Below are positions 13,930 to 23,107 of a DNA stretch of 64,000 bases, one piece after another. Position 1 is the first letter of the stretch; each line of letters begins with the position of its first letter. Source of the DNA: Synechococcus sp. CS-1328 (GTDB taxonomy: Bacteria; Cyanobacteriota; Cyanobacteriia; PCC-6307; Cyanobiaceae); assembly GCF_025128095.1 (NCBI RefSeq), contig NZ_JAHLYT010000045.1:80610-144609 (forward strand), given 5' to 3'. Made by a program: the position numbers and the translations under genes. A model generated the notes under the pieces. It made no database searches. It saw only the letters and a program-made list of their open reading frames with translations, and was not told the DNA's origin.

Positions 13930-16868
13930 CAGCCCGCCTCCTGCTGGCAATACAAGGCGTAGTAGCGGCCGCGCAGGTCGATGAGTTCCTCATGGGTGCC
14001 GGTTTCCACCACCGCGCCCTGATGCAGCATCACGATGCGATGGGCCCGCCGGATCGTCGAGAGACGGTGGGTGATGAAGAAGACCGTGCGGTCGTGCAGG
14101 GTGTCGATCAGGTTGTCGCACACCCGCCGCTCGGTTTCGTAATCCAGGGCGCTGGTGGCCTCATCCATCACCAGCAGCTTCGGGTTGCTGAGCAGGGTGC
14201 GGGCGATGGCGATCCGCTGGCGCTGGCCGCCGCTGAGCGAACCACCTCGTTCGCCCACCGAGGTGCTGTAGCCACCCGGCAGCTCCATGATGAAATCGTG
14301 GGCGCAGGCGATCCGGGCGGCTCGCACGATCTGCTCGGTGTCCGCATCCGGCTGGGTGAGGGCGATGTTTTCAGCCACCGTGCCGGAAAACAGCAGCGGA
14401 TCCTGCGGCACGATGCCGATCTGGCGGCGCAGCGAATAGAGCTCCACCTTGTCGATGTCGTATTGATCGATCAGCACCCGGCCCGAATCGGGCCGGTAGA
14501 GGCGGGGCAGCAATTTCATCAAGGTGCTCTTGCCACTGCCGCTCTGGCCCACGATCCCCACAAAGGTGCCCTGGGCGATGTGCAGATCGATGTGCTTCAG
14601 CACCGGCGGTGTGCCGGGCTGGAAGCTGAAGGTCACATCCTCGAAGGTCACATCGCCATCCAGGGGCGGCAGGGGGATCTTGGCCTGGTCGGCTTCGTCG
14701 GACTCCTGCGGCGTGTCGATCACATCGGCCAGCCGCTCGAAGCTCACCCGCAGCTCCTGGATGTTCTGCCAGATGTTCGAGAGGCGCAGCAGCGGCTGGG
14801 TCACGTAACTGCTGATGATCCGGAAGGCGATCAGCTGGCCCAGGGTGAGCTCGCCCTTGAGCACCAGCGAGGCCCCCACCCAGAGCACCATCAGCTGCGA
14901 GAGCTTCTGCAGCACCTGGCCCGTTTCGTTCAGGGCCGTGCCGGTGATCGTTTTTTCGAAGGTGCGGGCGATGTACTGGCCGTAGCGCTCCTGCCACTTC
15001 CAGCGGCTCACCATCTCCACGTTCTGGGCTTTCACCGTCTGGATGCCGGTGAGCACCTCCACCAGATGGCTCTGGGTGCGGGCGTTTTCTTCGGCGGCCT
15101 GGCGGAACTGGCGGCGGAACAGCGGTGCCCCCAGCAGGGTGAGGCCGATCTGGATCGGCAGCACCACCAGGGCCACCAGGGTGAGCAGCCAGCTGTAGAT
15201 CGCCATCACCACGATGTAGATCAGCGAGAAGGCCGCATCGAGGATCGTGGTGAGCGCCTGGCCGGTGAGGAAGCCGCGGATCTTTTCCAGTTCGGCCAGG
15301 CGGGAGCCGAGTTCACCCACCGGGCGTTGGTCGAAATAGTGCAGCGGCAGCCGCAGCAGGTGATCGATCACCTCAGCGCCGAGGCGTTGGTCGATCCGGT
15401 TGGTGGTTTCGGTGAACAGGAAGGTGCGCAGGCTGCCCAGCACGCCCTCCAGCAGGGTCACCACCACCAGGGCGAAGCCGAGCACCTGCAGGGTGTCGAG
15501 GCTGCGCTGGCTGATCACCTTGTCGATGATCACCTGGATCAGCAGCGGGTTGGCCAGGGTGAACAGCTGCACCACGAACGAGGCCAGCAGCACCTGCATC
15601 AGCACGCCGCGATAGCGCGTCAGCGCCGGCAGGAACCACTCCGGCCCGAAGCGCTGCTCCGGCGTCATCGTGGAGCGCTCCATCACCAGCAGCTCGATGC
15701 CCTCGGGGAACAGCTGCTCGAGCTGTTCGGGGCTGAGCTGCACCCGCCCCTGTTCCGGTGAGGCCAGGGTGAGGCCGCGGCCGTTGCTGGCGATCGCCAC
15801 CGCGAAGCCACCCTCCCAAGGAAGGAGAGAGGGCACCTGCAGGCGGGTGCCCATCGAGGCGGGCACGCGGGCGGCGATCACATGCAGGCCCAGGCTGGCG
15901 CCCAGCTGGCCGCAGAGCTGCAGGTTCGGCGCCTGGCCGCGGCGCAGGCTGTCGCGCAGCACCTTGTCGATCGCGTCGCGGCGGAAGGGCAGCTTCAGCT
16001 GGCGGGCCAGCATCTGGAAGCAGGCCAGGGTCGACTCCACCGGACCCTTGCCCTCGATAAGGCGGAAGCCTTCGAGCGGATTGTCCTGGCCCAGATCGAG
16101 GTGGCTGCCGGTCGGCAGTTCCGGTGCCAGGGCCAGGGCCGATGAGCTGGTGGCTGGGCTGGTTTGCTGTTTGGCAACGCCGCTCTCCTCCAGCAGGGAG
16201 GCGGGCAGGCTGATCAGTCGCAGGCTGAAGGGTGGGCGCGCCACCGGTGCTGCTGTCCCGGCGCTCAGCACCTTGCCGATCTCACCGTCTGCGGTGTTGG
16301 CGCTGGCCAGCAGCACCACCCGTGGATCGGCGTGCTCTTCAGGCTGGGTTTGGGCCAGGCAGGCGGCATCCACCAGCCGGGCCTGCTGCACCGCTGGACC
16401 CAGCACCCGCTGCATCGAGAGGTCGCTCTGGGCCTGGCGGTTCTGGATCGCCATCAGCAGGGCCGCCACCTCGGCGGGCCACAGGGTGCTGTCGCACCAC
16501 TGACGGAAGCTGGTCTCGTTCTTATAAAGCTCCACCACCAGCTCGTCGCTGATCCGGGCGGCGATCACATCACCGGCGGACGTCACGTCTTCGCAGGAAG
16601 CCGCCCGCAGCAGCGAAGGCAAGCCCACCAGGTTTCCAGGGCCGAGCTTGGCCAGGGTGTCGAGCCGGCCGCGCTCTCGGCCCAGCAGGCGGCACTCCCC
16701 CTGCAGCAGCAGATAGACATGGGCTGGCAGCACCTGGCCATCCACCAGGGTCTGCCCCGGGCGGAAGCGCAGCACCTCCACCTCCGCCTCCAGGCGGCGA
16801 CGGGATGCAGCTCCCAGTCCTGCGAAAGCCGGATGGGCGAGAACGGGTGCGATGGGCGCCTGGGTCAT
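13929..16868 (-). CDS. type I secretion ABC exporter with N-terminal CRP-like and degenerate C39 domains
   Basis: A 979-residue inner-membrane exporter. Residues ~15-115 resemble a cyclic-nucleotide-binding (CRP-like) domain. Around residues 265-400 is a C39 peptidase-like domain in which the catalytic Cys position appears to be Ser (GPVESTLACFQML) and the His and Asp positions are also lost, so it should bind rather than cut cargo, as in HlyB. The transmembrane domain spans ~425-690. The ATPase has Walker A GQSGSGKST (~770), signature LSGGQRQRIAIA (~876), Walker B LLVMDEATSALD (~896) and the H-loop HRLS (~934). ATG 16868 overlaps the parvulin stop as ATGA, and the stop overlaps the HlyD start. 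The absence of a working peptidase fits export of uncleaved RTX-type proteins such as those at 8678-9898 and 11302-12567. Confidence 0.93.
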   Translation of the reverse strand: MTQAPIAPVLAHPAFAGLGAASRRRLEAEVEVLRFRPGQTLVDGQVLPAHVYLLLQGECRLLGRERGRLDTLAKLGPGNLVGLPSLLRAASCEDVTSAGDVIAARISDELVVELYKNETSFRQWCDSTLWPAEVAALLMAIQNRQAQSDLSMQRVLGPAVQQARLVDAACLAQTQPEEHADPRVVLLASANTADGEIGKVLSAGTAAPVARPPFSLRLISLPASLLEESGVAKQQTSPATSSSALALAPELPTGSHLDLGQDNPLEGFRLIEGKGPVESTLACFQMLARQLKLPFRRDAIDKVLRDSLRRGQAPNLQLCGQLGASLGLHVIAARVPASMGTRLQVPSLLPWEGGFAVAIASNGRGLTLASPEQGRVQLSPEQLEQLFPEGIELLVMERSTMTPEQRFGPEWFLPALTRYRGVLMQVLLASFVVQLFTLANPLLIQVIIDKVISQRSLDTLQVLGFALVVVTLLEGVLGSLRTFLFTETTNRIDQRLGAEVIDHLLRLPLHYFDQRPVGELGSRLAELEKIRGFLTGQALTTILDAAFSLIYIVVMAIYSWLLTLVALVVLPIQIGLTLLGAPLFRRQFRQAAEENARTQSHLVEVLTGIQTVKAQNVEMVSRWKWQERYGQYIARTFEKTITGTALNETGQVLQKLSQLMVLWVGASLVLKGELTLGQLIAFRIISSYVTQPLLRLSNIWQNIQELRVSFERLADVIDTPQESDEADQAKIPLPPLDGDVTFEDVTFSFQPGTPPVLKHIDLHIAQGTFVGIVGQSGSGKSTLMKLLPRLYRPDSGRVLIDQYDIDKVELYSLRRQIGIVPQDPLLFSGTVAENIALTQPDADTEQIVRAARIACAHDFIMELPGGYSTSVGERGGSLSGGQRQRIAIARTLLSNPKLLVMDEATSALDYETERRVCDNLIDTLHDRTVFFITHRLSTIRRAHRIVMLHQGAVVETGTHEELIDLRGRYYALYCQQEAG

Positions 16869-17608
16869 GCTGGAACCGATGGGACGCCCTCGTCCTGATT
16901 GCAAAGTGCGCCGATCTTACGCGTGGTCTCCTGCTGCACCCATTGATCCATCAGCTCCGCGGCCATCTGCTGGGCTATGGCCGCATCGAAGCTGGCGGGG
17001 GTGTAACTCTCCAGCCGCACCACCAGCCACCACTCGGCGATGGCGAAGGGCTCCAGCAGCAGGCCGGGAGGGCTGGTGCGCAGCCGTTCCGCCAGCTGCG
17101 GATGGGCCTGGGTGAGCGGCACCGGTCCCACCACGCCCTTGGTGGCTTTTTCCGGGCCTTCGGAGTACTGGCCGGCCAGGTCGGCGAAGTTGGCCTCGCG
17201 GGCAGCGATGCGCAAGTAGAGCTCCCGGGCCAGGAAGCCATCCCGTACCCGCAGCAGGCTGTACACCACCCGATCCAGCTGGTTCTTGCGGGTGAGGAAG
17301 TGGGCTTCGGCCTTGGGACCGTAGTGCTCCTGGCAATAGCGGCGCATCCGCAGCGGCAGCTCGGCCTGGTGCACCAGATCCTCAGGCCGTAAGCCCTGAA
17401 CCTTGAGGTACTCATCCCGCGCGGCTTCGTTCTGAAGGCCGGCCTGCTGGTGGAAGGCCTGCAGGGCCTGTTGCTGCTCCTCCAGGCTGAGGGGCTCGTT
17501 GCCCACGGCTTCTTCCACCACGAGGCGCTGTACGAGCGAGCGCAGCAGGTTGTTGCGCTGCAGCAGCTGCAGGGCCGCCGGGTCGATGGGGAGAGGCGCA
17601 TCGTTCAT
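16865..17608 (-). CDS. parvulin-type peptidylprolyl isomerase of the secretion operon
   Basis: A 247-residue protein with an N-terminal helical chaperone region (SurA/PrsA-like, residues ~1-130) and a PpiC-like domain: LYLRIAAREANFADLAGQYSEGPEKATKGVVGPVPL contains the family's Phe-Ala-Gln-Ser-Gly pattern and the GG/VGPVP turn. No signal peptide or membrane segment is visible, so it probably acts in the cytoplasm. It is the first gene of a three-gene operon and overlaps the ABC exporter by ATGA, so it is likely to assist folding or delivery of the exporter's cargo. Parvulins next to cNMP-domain exporters and HlyD genes are a recurring cyanobacterial arrangement, to my knowledge. ATG 17608 is preferred over an upstream frame extending to 17671. 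Confidence 0.82.
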   Translation of the reverse strand: MNDAPLPIDPAALQLLQRNNLLRSLVQRLVVEEAVGNEPLSLEEQQQALQAFHQQAGLQNEAARDEYLKVQGLRPEDLVHQAELPLRMRRYCQEHYGPKAEAHFLTRKNQLDRVVYSLLRVRDGFLARELYLRIAAREANFADLAGQYSEGPEKATKGVVGPVPLTQAHPQLAERLRTSPPGLLLEPFAIAEWWLVVRLESYTPASFDAAIAQQMAAELMDQWVQQETTRKIGALCNQDEGVPSVPA

Positions 17609-17663
17609 TCGAACCACCCTAGGAGCGCCAGGTCGCTGCCACTTCTGACAGGTGCCCGCCGGA

Positions 17664-17693
17664 TTGACCAAGGGCCCGGCGGTGGTGCATGCT
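17664..17693 (+). promoter_or_regulatory. candidate promoter of tRNA-Gly
   Basis: TTGACC at 17664-17669 and CATGCT at 17688-17693 are separated by 18 nt and lie 27 nt upstream of the tRNA. The -10 matches 3 of 6 consensus positions. Confidence 0.4.
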
Positions 17694-17719
17694 CACTGGG
17701 TCGGCGACGCAGCCGAAGC

Positions 17720-17791
17720 GCGGATGTAGCTCAGTGGTAGAGCATCTCCTTGCCAAGGAGAGGGTCGAGAGTTCGAATCTCTTCATCCGCT
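17720..17791 (+). tRNA. tRNA-Gly (GCC)
   Basis: The acceptor stem GCGGATG (17720-17726) pairs fully with CATCCGC (17784-17790), with discriminator U at 17791. The D-arm GCTCAGTGGTAGAGC, a fully paired anticodon stem (CTCCT/AGGAG) around TTGCCAA, and the T-arm GTTCGAATC are all present. The anticodon GCC reads GGC and GGU. The 3' CCA is not encoded. It sits between the secretion operon and the GNAT/secA pair. Confidence 0.97.
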
Positions 17792-17808
17792 TGATTTGAG
17801 CTGATCTT

Positions 17809-18387
17809 TCAGTGGGGCGCTTGCCGGTGATCCCGGTGCCACACCAGCAGATGCTGGCTGTGGCTGGCGTCGAATCCGAGCCGCCGGTAGAAGCCGGCGC
17901 TGTTGGTCGTCATCAGATAGACGCGCTCGGCCTGGCGAACCGCAGAGCAGAGCAGCAGCTCCTCGACGATGCGCCGGCCCAGACCCAGGCCCTGATGTTC
18001 GGTGGCCACCACCACGTCCCAGAGCACGGCGCGGAACACACCGTCGCTGGTGGCGCGGCCGAACCCCACCAGCTCCTGGCCGCGCCAGGCGCTCACCACC
18101 GCCTGGCTCTGGCCCAGCATCCGGGCGAGCTGGCGGGGCCGGCGGTGGCAGGCCCAGAAGCTGTGCTGGTCAAACAGCTGCCGCAGGGCCTCCAGCCGCC
18201 AGCGCAGGCGCAGGACCAGGGGACCGTGGCGGATCAGGCGGATGGCCGCGGCCTCAGCGGGGGATGGGGCGACGGCGCACAAGGCAGGTTGCACGGGTTT
18301 GGGCAAATCCTCGCCTCCGGCCTGGCGGCTCCCGTGCTGCGGCGGCAGGTCTGCGCCGGCACGCCAGCGATTCGGCCGGCGGGCCAT
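17809..18387 (-). CDS. GNAT-family N-acetyltransferase
   Basis: A 192-residue protein. The first ~45 residues are low-complexity and basic; the GNAT fold follows. The acetyl-CoA pyrophosphate-binding motif A is GLGLGRRIVEELL, after the beta strand AVLWDVVVATEHQ, and the later NSAGFYRRLGFD is the usual motif B tail. The substrate cannot be told from sequence; RimI-like protein acetylation and small-molecule acetylation are both possible. ATG 18387 is divergent from secA, a pairing I recall in other picocyanobacteria. A hairpin ends three bases before this ATG and no SD is visible, so translation may be weak or controlled. Confidence 0.85.
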   Translation of the reverse strand: MARRPNRWRAGADLPPQHGSRQAGGEDLPKPVQPALCAVAPSPAEAAAIRLIRHGPLVLRLRWRLEALRQLFDQHSFWACHRRPRQLARMLGQSQAVVSAWRGQELVGFGRATSDGVFRAVLWDVVVATEHQGLGLGRRIVEELLLCSAVRQAERVYLMTTNSAGFYRRLGFDASHSQHLLVWHRDHRQAPH

Positions 18388-18390
18388 GTC

Positions 18391-18414
18391 GCCAGATCCC
18401 TTGCGGCATCTGGC
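18391..18414. repeat. hairpin between GNAT gene and secA
   Basis: GCCAGAT at 18391-18397 pairs with ATCTGGC at 18408-18414, extended by two further G-C pairs after one mismatch, with a TTGC loop on the plus strand. TTTT follows on the plus strand, so it could end leftward-to-rightward transcripts. On the minus strand it would fold immediately before the GNAT start codon. Confidence 0.5.
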
Positions 18415-18478
18415 TTTTGTGGATCGCAGTGGCCGGCCCGCGGTGATAGGGTGACCGATTCAACCAGTCGGCCTTCCC

Positions 18479-21376
18479 ATGCTCAAGCTGCTGCTGGGTG
18501 ATCCCAATGCCCGCAAGCTGAAGCGTTACCAGCCGATTGTTTCTGACATCAATCTGCTGGAAGAGGAGGTGGCTCCCCTCTCCGACGACGATCTCCGGGG
18601 CCTGACGGCCGAATTCCGCCAGAAGCTGGAGACCGCCCGCGGCGCCGGCGGCTCCGCCGAGGCCGTTGCCGCCCGGGAACGCAAGCTGCTCGATGAGCTG
18701 TTGCCCCAGGCCTTCGCCGTGGTGCGGGAAGCGGGCAAGCGCGTGCTCGGCATGCGCCACTTCGATGTGCAGCTGATCGGCGGCATGGTGCTGCACGACG
18801 GCACGATCGCCGAGATGAAGACCGGCGAGGGCAAAACCCTGGTGGCCACCCTGCCGGCTTACCTCAATGCCCTCACCGGCCGCGGCGTGCACGTGGTGAC
18901 CGTGAACGACTACCTGGCCCGGCGCGACGCCGAGTGGATGGGGCAGATCCACCGCTTCCTCGGGCTGAGCGTGGGCCTGATCCAGCAGGAGATGGCCCCC
19001 ACCGAGCGGCGACGCAACTACAACTGCGACATCACCTACGCCACCAACTCGGAGCTGGGCTTCGATTATCTGCGCGACAACATGGCGAACGACATCGCCG
19101 AGGTGGTGCAGCGCGACTTTCACTACTGCGTGATCGACGAAGTCGACTCGATCCTGGTTGATGAAGCCCGCACGCCCCTGATCATCTCCGGTCAAATCGA
19201 GCGTCCGCAGGAGAAATACCGCAGTGCCTCCGAAGTGGCCGCCCAGCTGGAGCGTGCCGCTGAGCTGGGCAAAGACGGCATTGACCCGGAAGGTGACTAT
19301 GAGGTGGATGAGAAGCAGCGCAACGTGACCCTCACCGATGAGGGCTACGCCAAGGCCGAGCAGGTCCTCGGCGTGAGCGATCTGTTTGATCCTGCTGACC
19401 CCTGGGCGCATTTCATCAACAATGCGCTGAAGGCGAAGGAACTGTTCGTCAAGGATGTCAACTACATCGTGCGCGGCGAGGATGCCGTGATCGTTGATGA
19501 ATTCACCGGCCGGGTGATGCCGGGCCGCCGCTGGAGTGATGGTCTGCACCAGGCGATTGAGGCCAAGGAGCAGCTGCCGATCCAGCCCGAAACCCAGACC
19601 CTGGCCTCGATCACCTATCAGAACTTCTTCCTGCTCTATCCGCGCCTGGCGGGCATGACCGGCACCGCCAAGACCGAGGAGGTGGAGTTCGAGAAGACCT
19701 ACAAGTTGGAGGTCACGATCGTGCCCACCAACCGGCCCCGCTCCCGGGCCGACTGGACCGATCAGGTGTACAAGACCGAAACCGCCAAGTGGCGGGCCGT
19801 GGCCCTGGAAACCGCCGAGATCCACAAGGCCGGTCGCCCTGTGCTGGTGGGTACCACCAGCGTGGAGAAGTCTGAATTGCTCAGCGCCCTGCTGGCCGAA
19901 CAGCAGATCCCCCACAACCTGCTCAACGCCAAGCCCGAGAACGTGGAGCGGGAGGCGGAGATCGTGGCCCAGGCCGGTCGTGCCGGCGCCGTGACCATCG
20001 CCACCAACATGGCCGGCCGCGGTACGGACATCATCCTGGGCGGCAACAGCGATTACATGGCCCGCCTCAAGCTGCGGGAGGTGCTGCTGCCCCGGCTTGT
20101 GCGCCCCGAGGAGGGGCATCGGCCGCCGGTGCCCCTGCAGCGCTCCGCCGACGGTGGCGGCGGTTTCGGTGGCAGCGGTGCGAGTGGTGGTGGCGGCCAA
20201 GGAGCGGGTGGTGATGCGTTCCAGGCCCCGAGCGAAGCCCGGGCGATCGGCAGCCTCTATCCCTGCGAACTCAGCCCCGATACCGAATCCGACCTCTCCG
20301 TACTGGTGAAGGAGCTGGTGGCGACCTGGGGAGATCGGGCCCTCACGGTGCTGGAGCTGGAGGATCGCATCGCCCAGGCGGCCGAGAAGGCCCCCACCGA
20401 CGACCCCAGCATCCAGCTGCTGCGCGAACGGATCGCCCAGGTGAAGGCGGAGTACGACGCGGTGGTGAAGCAGGAGGAGCAGCGGGTGCGCGAGGCCGGC
20501 GGCCTGCATGTGGTCGGCACCGAACGGCATGAATCGCGCCGGGTGGACAACCAGCTGCGCGGCCGGGCGGGTCGGCAGGGAGACCCCGGCAGCACCCGCT
20601 TCTTCCTGTCGCTGGAAGACAACCTGCTGCGGATCTTCGGTGGCGATCGGGTGGCTGGCCTGATGAATGCCTTCCGGGTGGAGGAAGATATGCCGATCGA
20701 ATCCGGCATGCTCAACCGCTCGCTGGAGGGGGCTCAGAAGAAGGTGGAAACCTATTACTACGACATCCGCAAGCAGGTGTTCGAATATGATGAAGTGATG
20801 AATAATCAGCGCAAGGCCGTCTATGCCGAGCGCCGCCGTGTACTCGAGGGCCGCGAGCTCAAGCAGCAGGTGATCGGCTACGGCGAACGCACGATCGACG
20901 ACATCGTGGAGGCCTACGTCAACCCCGATCTGCCGCCCGAGGAATGGGATCTGGAGCGCCTGGTGGGCAAGGTGAAGGAATTCATCTATCTGCTCGAGGA
21001 TCTGCAGCCCAAGGATGTGCAGGGACTCTCGATGGAGGAGCTCAAGGCCTTCCTGCAGGAGCAGATGCGCAATGCCTACGATCTCAAGGAAGGCCAGATC
21101 GAGCAGCAGAACGCCGGTTTGATGCGTGATGCTGAGCGCTTCTTCATTCTCCAGCAGATCGATACGCTCTGGCGCGAGCATCTGCAGGCGATGGATGCGC
21201 TGCGCGAATCGGTGGGTCTGCGCGGCTACGGCCAGAAGGATCCGCTGATCGAATACAAGAACGAGGGCTACGACATGTTCCTGGAGATGATGACCCAGAT
21301 GCGTCGCAACGTGATCTACTCCATGTTCATGTTCCAGCCGCGTCAGCCGGCCCCGGCGTCTTCGGTGACGGCCTGA
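18479..21376 (+). CDS. secA: preprotein translocase ATPase SecA
   Basis: A 965-residue motor ATPase that drives proteins through SecYEG at the plasma and thylakoid membranes. Visible elements are the Q-motif region, Walker [10 protein letters not shown] (near residue 118), [15 protein letters not shown], Walker [18 protein letters not shown], the preprotein cross-linking domain, NMAGRGTDI and [14 protein letters not shown]. The C-terminus ends in a short Pro/Ala tail without the four-residue zinc-binding motif, as is usual in cyanobacteria. A glycine-rich low-complexity insertion (about 20140-20220) sits in nucleotide-binding domain 2 between [14 protein letters not shown] and [12 protein letters not shown] 18479 follows the GNAT/secA divergent region and gives the family N-terminus. 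Confidence 0.98.
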   Translation: MLKLLLGDPNARKLKRYQPIVSDINLLEEEVAPLSDDDLRGLTAEFRQKLETARGAGGSAEAVAARERKLLDELLPQAFAVVREAGKRVLGMRHFDVQLIGGMVLHDGTIAEMKTGEGKTLVATLPAYLNALTGRGVHVVTVNDYLARRDAEWMGQIHRFLGLSVGLIQQEMAPTERRRNYNCDITYATNSELGFDYLRDNMANDIAEVVQRDFHYCVIDEVDSILVDEARTPLIISGQIERPQEKYRSASEVAAQLERAAELGKDGIDPEGDYEVDEKQRNVTLTDEGYAKAEQVLGVSDLFDPADPWAHFINNALKAKELFVKDVNYIVRGEDAVIVDEFTGRVMPGRRWSDGLHQAIEAKEQLPIQPETQTLASITYQNFFLLYPRLAGMTGTAKTEEVEFEKTYKLEVTIVPTNRPRSRADWTDQVYKTETAKWRAVALETAEIHKAGRPVLVGTTSVEKSELLSALLAEQQIPHNLLNAKPENVEREAEIVAQAGRAGAVTIATNMAGRGTDIILGGNSDYMARLKLREVLLPRLVRPEEGHRPPVPLQRSADGGGGFGGSGASGGGGQGAGGDAFQAPSEARAIGSLYPCELSPDTESDLSVLVKELVATWGDRALTVLELEDRIAQAAEKAPTDDPSIQLLRERIAQVKAEYDAVVKQEEQRVREAGGLHVVGTERHESRRVDNQLRGRAGRQGDPGSTRFFLSLEDNLLRIFGGDRVAGLMNAFRVEEDMPIESGMLNRSLEGAQKKVETYYYDIRKQVFEYDEVMNNQRKAVYAERRRVLEGRELKQQVIGYGERTIDDIVEAYVNPDLPPEEWDLERLVGKVKEFIYLLEDLQPKDVQGLSMEELKAFLQEQMRNAYDLKEGQIEQQNAGLMRDAERFFILQQIDTLWREHLQAMDALRESVGLRGYGQKDPLIEYKNEGYDMFLEMMTQMRRNVIYSMFMFQPRQPAPASSVTA

Positions 21377-21463
21377 GTTCGGCAGGGTAGCCATGCAGCT
21401 TGTGTCGCCTCAGCGATTGCAATCACTGATTGTTCTTGTCTTTTGTGGCGGGCGAATTCTCGC

Positions 21464-22270
21464 ATGAGTGCTGATCCTGATGGCAACATTGCCGTGGTCC
21501 CTGTTGCGATGGCCGATACGGTATCACCGGTGTTGGAGCTGCATGATGTGTGGTTGCGTATCCCCGTCCATACCACGGAAACCCGTAGCCTGAAAAAGGC
21601 CTTGATTCGTTCCGTGACTGGCGGTGCACTGCGCAAGGCAGGCTCTGGGGCAGAGATTGAAGCCCTTCGTGGTATCAGCTGCATGATCTCTCATGGCGAG
21701 AGGGTTGCATTGATTGGTCACAACGGTGCCGGCAAGTCCACTTTCCTCAGGCTGGTCTCGGGTATTTATCAGCCCAGCAGTGGCACTTTCCGTGCCCATT
21801 GCCCAGTGTTCCCAATGATCCAGAAGAATTTCATTACCAGCCCCGATCTCAGCGGTGTCCACGCCGCAAAGGGACATTATCTATTGATGCATGGCAATCT
21901 ACGAGGCTTTGAGGCTTTTCTGGAGGATGTGCTTGATTTCTCTGGGCTGGGGGATTTCATCCATTTGCCCATGAAGGGATATAGCGAGGGGATGAGTGCG
22001 CGATTGCTGTTCTCGATGCTGACTGCATCGCAGCATGATTGCCTAGCGCTGGATGAGGGGTTTGGTGCCGGCGATGCCAGCTTCTTTGGAAGGGCCCAGC
22101 GGCGCATGGAAGAGTTCATTGACGCCGCCGGAACCTTGTTGCTTGCCAGCCACTCTGATGGTCTGTTGCGCCAGTTCTGTACGCGAGGACTGGTCTTCGA
22201 CCAAGGGAGGATTGCTTGTGATGCACCCCTTGAGGAAGCCTTGGCTTTCTACCATGAACGTTGTTTCTAA
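21464..22270 (+). CDS. polysaccharide ABC exporter ATPase (Wzt/KpsT-like), first system
   Basis: A 268-residue ATPase that would energise export of a lipid-linked polysaccharide. The Walker A is [11 protein letters not shown], the signature is the variant [12 protein letters not shown], the Walker B is [12 protein letters not shown] and the switch histidine is in LLASHSDG. There is no C-terminal carbohydrate-binding domain, unlike the ATPase at 23108-24613. ATG 21464 is chosen over a TTG at 21443. It overlaps the permease gene by 17 nt. The pair has lower GC than secA upstream, and the 87-nt gap after secA shows no terminator. Together with the permease it forms a complete minimal transporter. 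Confidence 0.9.
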   Translation: MSADPDGNIAVVPVAMADTVSPVLELHDVWLRIPVHTTETRSLKKALIRSVTGGALRKAGSGAEIEALRGISCMISHGERVALIGHNGAGKSTFLRLVSGIYQPSSGTFRAHCPVFPMIQKNFITSPDLSGVHAAKGHYLLMHGNLRGFEAFLEDVLDFSGLGDFIHLPMKGYSEGMSARLLFSMLTASQHDCLALDEGFGAGDASFFGRAQRRMEEFIDAAGTLLLASHSDGLLRQFCTRGLVFDQGRIACDAPLEEALAFYHERCF

Positions 22271-23039
22271 GTCGTTGCGATACGCCTGGTCCTCTCGCAG
22301 GGCTTGGTGGTTTACCGCCACAGCGCGCACCAAGGCCAGGTTTGCTCGAACGGCGCTAGGGGGCTTCTGGTTGGGGCTTTCGAACCTGTTTTCAATCGCT
22401 GCCTTGGCGATTGTCTATGGCACTGTTTTCGGGGTTCAGGATTTCAGCCGATATGTCGTCTATCTTGGCACTGGCCTCGTGATCTGGAATGCAATTGCGG
22501 CGGCAATAGGCTCGGCCCCCAGCCTCTTTGAGTACAATGCTGGGCGTTTGAAGAATACCAACATAAACCCTATTTTCTACACTCTGGAAGAGTGGGCATT
22601 TCAGGTCCAAACGTTCGTTCAGTCGTTTGGGCTGGTCTTGCTGGCTTTATCTGTTTTTCAGCCGACGCTCTATCTGCATTTTTTTCGCGTTGGCTTGCTG
22701 CCGATGCTGAATCTTTTGCTTTTTATCTATTGGGTCCCCTTGATTATTTGCCTGATCGGCGCTCGCTATCGCGACCTCTTCCAGCTCGTGCCAATTGCCT
22801 TGCAGTTGCTTTTCCTGGTGTCGCCTATTCTTTATCAAAGGAAGAATCTCGGCTCCTTGGTCTGGATGGCTGATTTTAATCCTTTCTATCGGCTCCTGAG
22901 CCCTTTTCGTCATGCGTTGATTGAGGGCGAGTTCAAGGCAGGGCAGTCGTTTCTGATCCTTGCTGTGAATCTGGCTGGCATCTGGATTGCGTTGGTGATG
23001 CTGGATCGTCAGCGCCGCTATCTGCCATTCTTGGTTTGA
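22254..23039 (+). CDS. polysaccharide ABC exporter permease (ABC-2/Wzm-like), first system
   Basis: A 261-residue integral membrane protein with about six hydrophobic segments (for example [22 protein letters not shown], then [44 protein letters not shown]) and the ABC-2 signature region around [12 protein letters not shown]. It would form the channel driven by the preceding ATPase. ATG 22254 begins at a typical N-terminus ([12 protein letters not shown]); an ATG at 22221 has a better SD (GGGAGG ten bases upstream) and would add eleven residues, so the start is open. One 60-base line (22621-22680) has about 29 G+C, far below the neighbouring core genes. Confidence 0.88.
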   Translation: MNVVSKSLRYAWSSRRAWWFTATARTKARFARTALGGFWLGLSNLFSIAALAIVYGTVFGVQDFSRYVVYLGTGLVIWNAIAAAIGSAPSLFEYNAGRLKNTNINPIFYTLEEWAFQVQTFVQSFGLVLLALSVFQPTLYLHFFRVGLLPMLNLLLFIYWVPLIICLIGARYRDLFQLVPIALQLLFLVSPILYQRKNLGSLVWMADFNPFYRLLSPFRHALIEGEFKAGQSFLILAVNLAGIWIALVMLDRQRRYLPFLV

Positions 23040-23107
23040 CGCAGAGGCTGCTTTTCCTTGGTTGAGGTTGAGCTCAAGTCCCCTGCTTCTCTGAGCTCTT
23101 GGCATCG

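Noticed and set aside
18254..21394. 1046-codon minus-strand open frame opposite secA
   Set aside because: The sense strand is unambiguous SecA; the antisense product is His/Leu/Gly-rich with no recognisable family.
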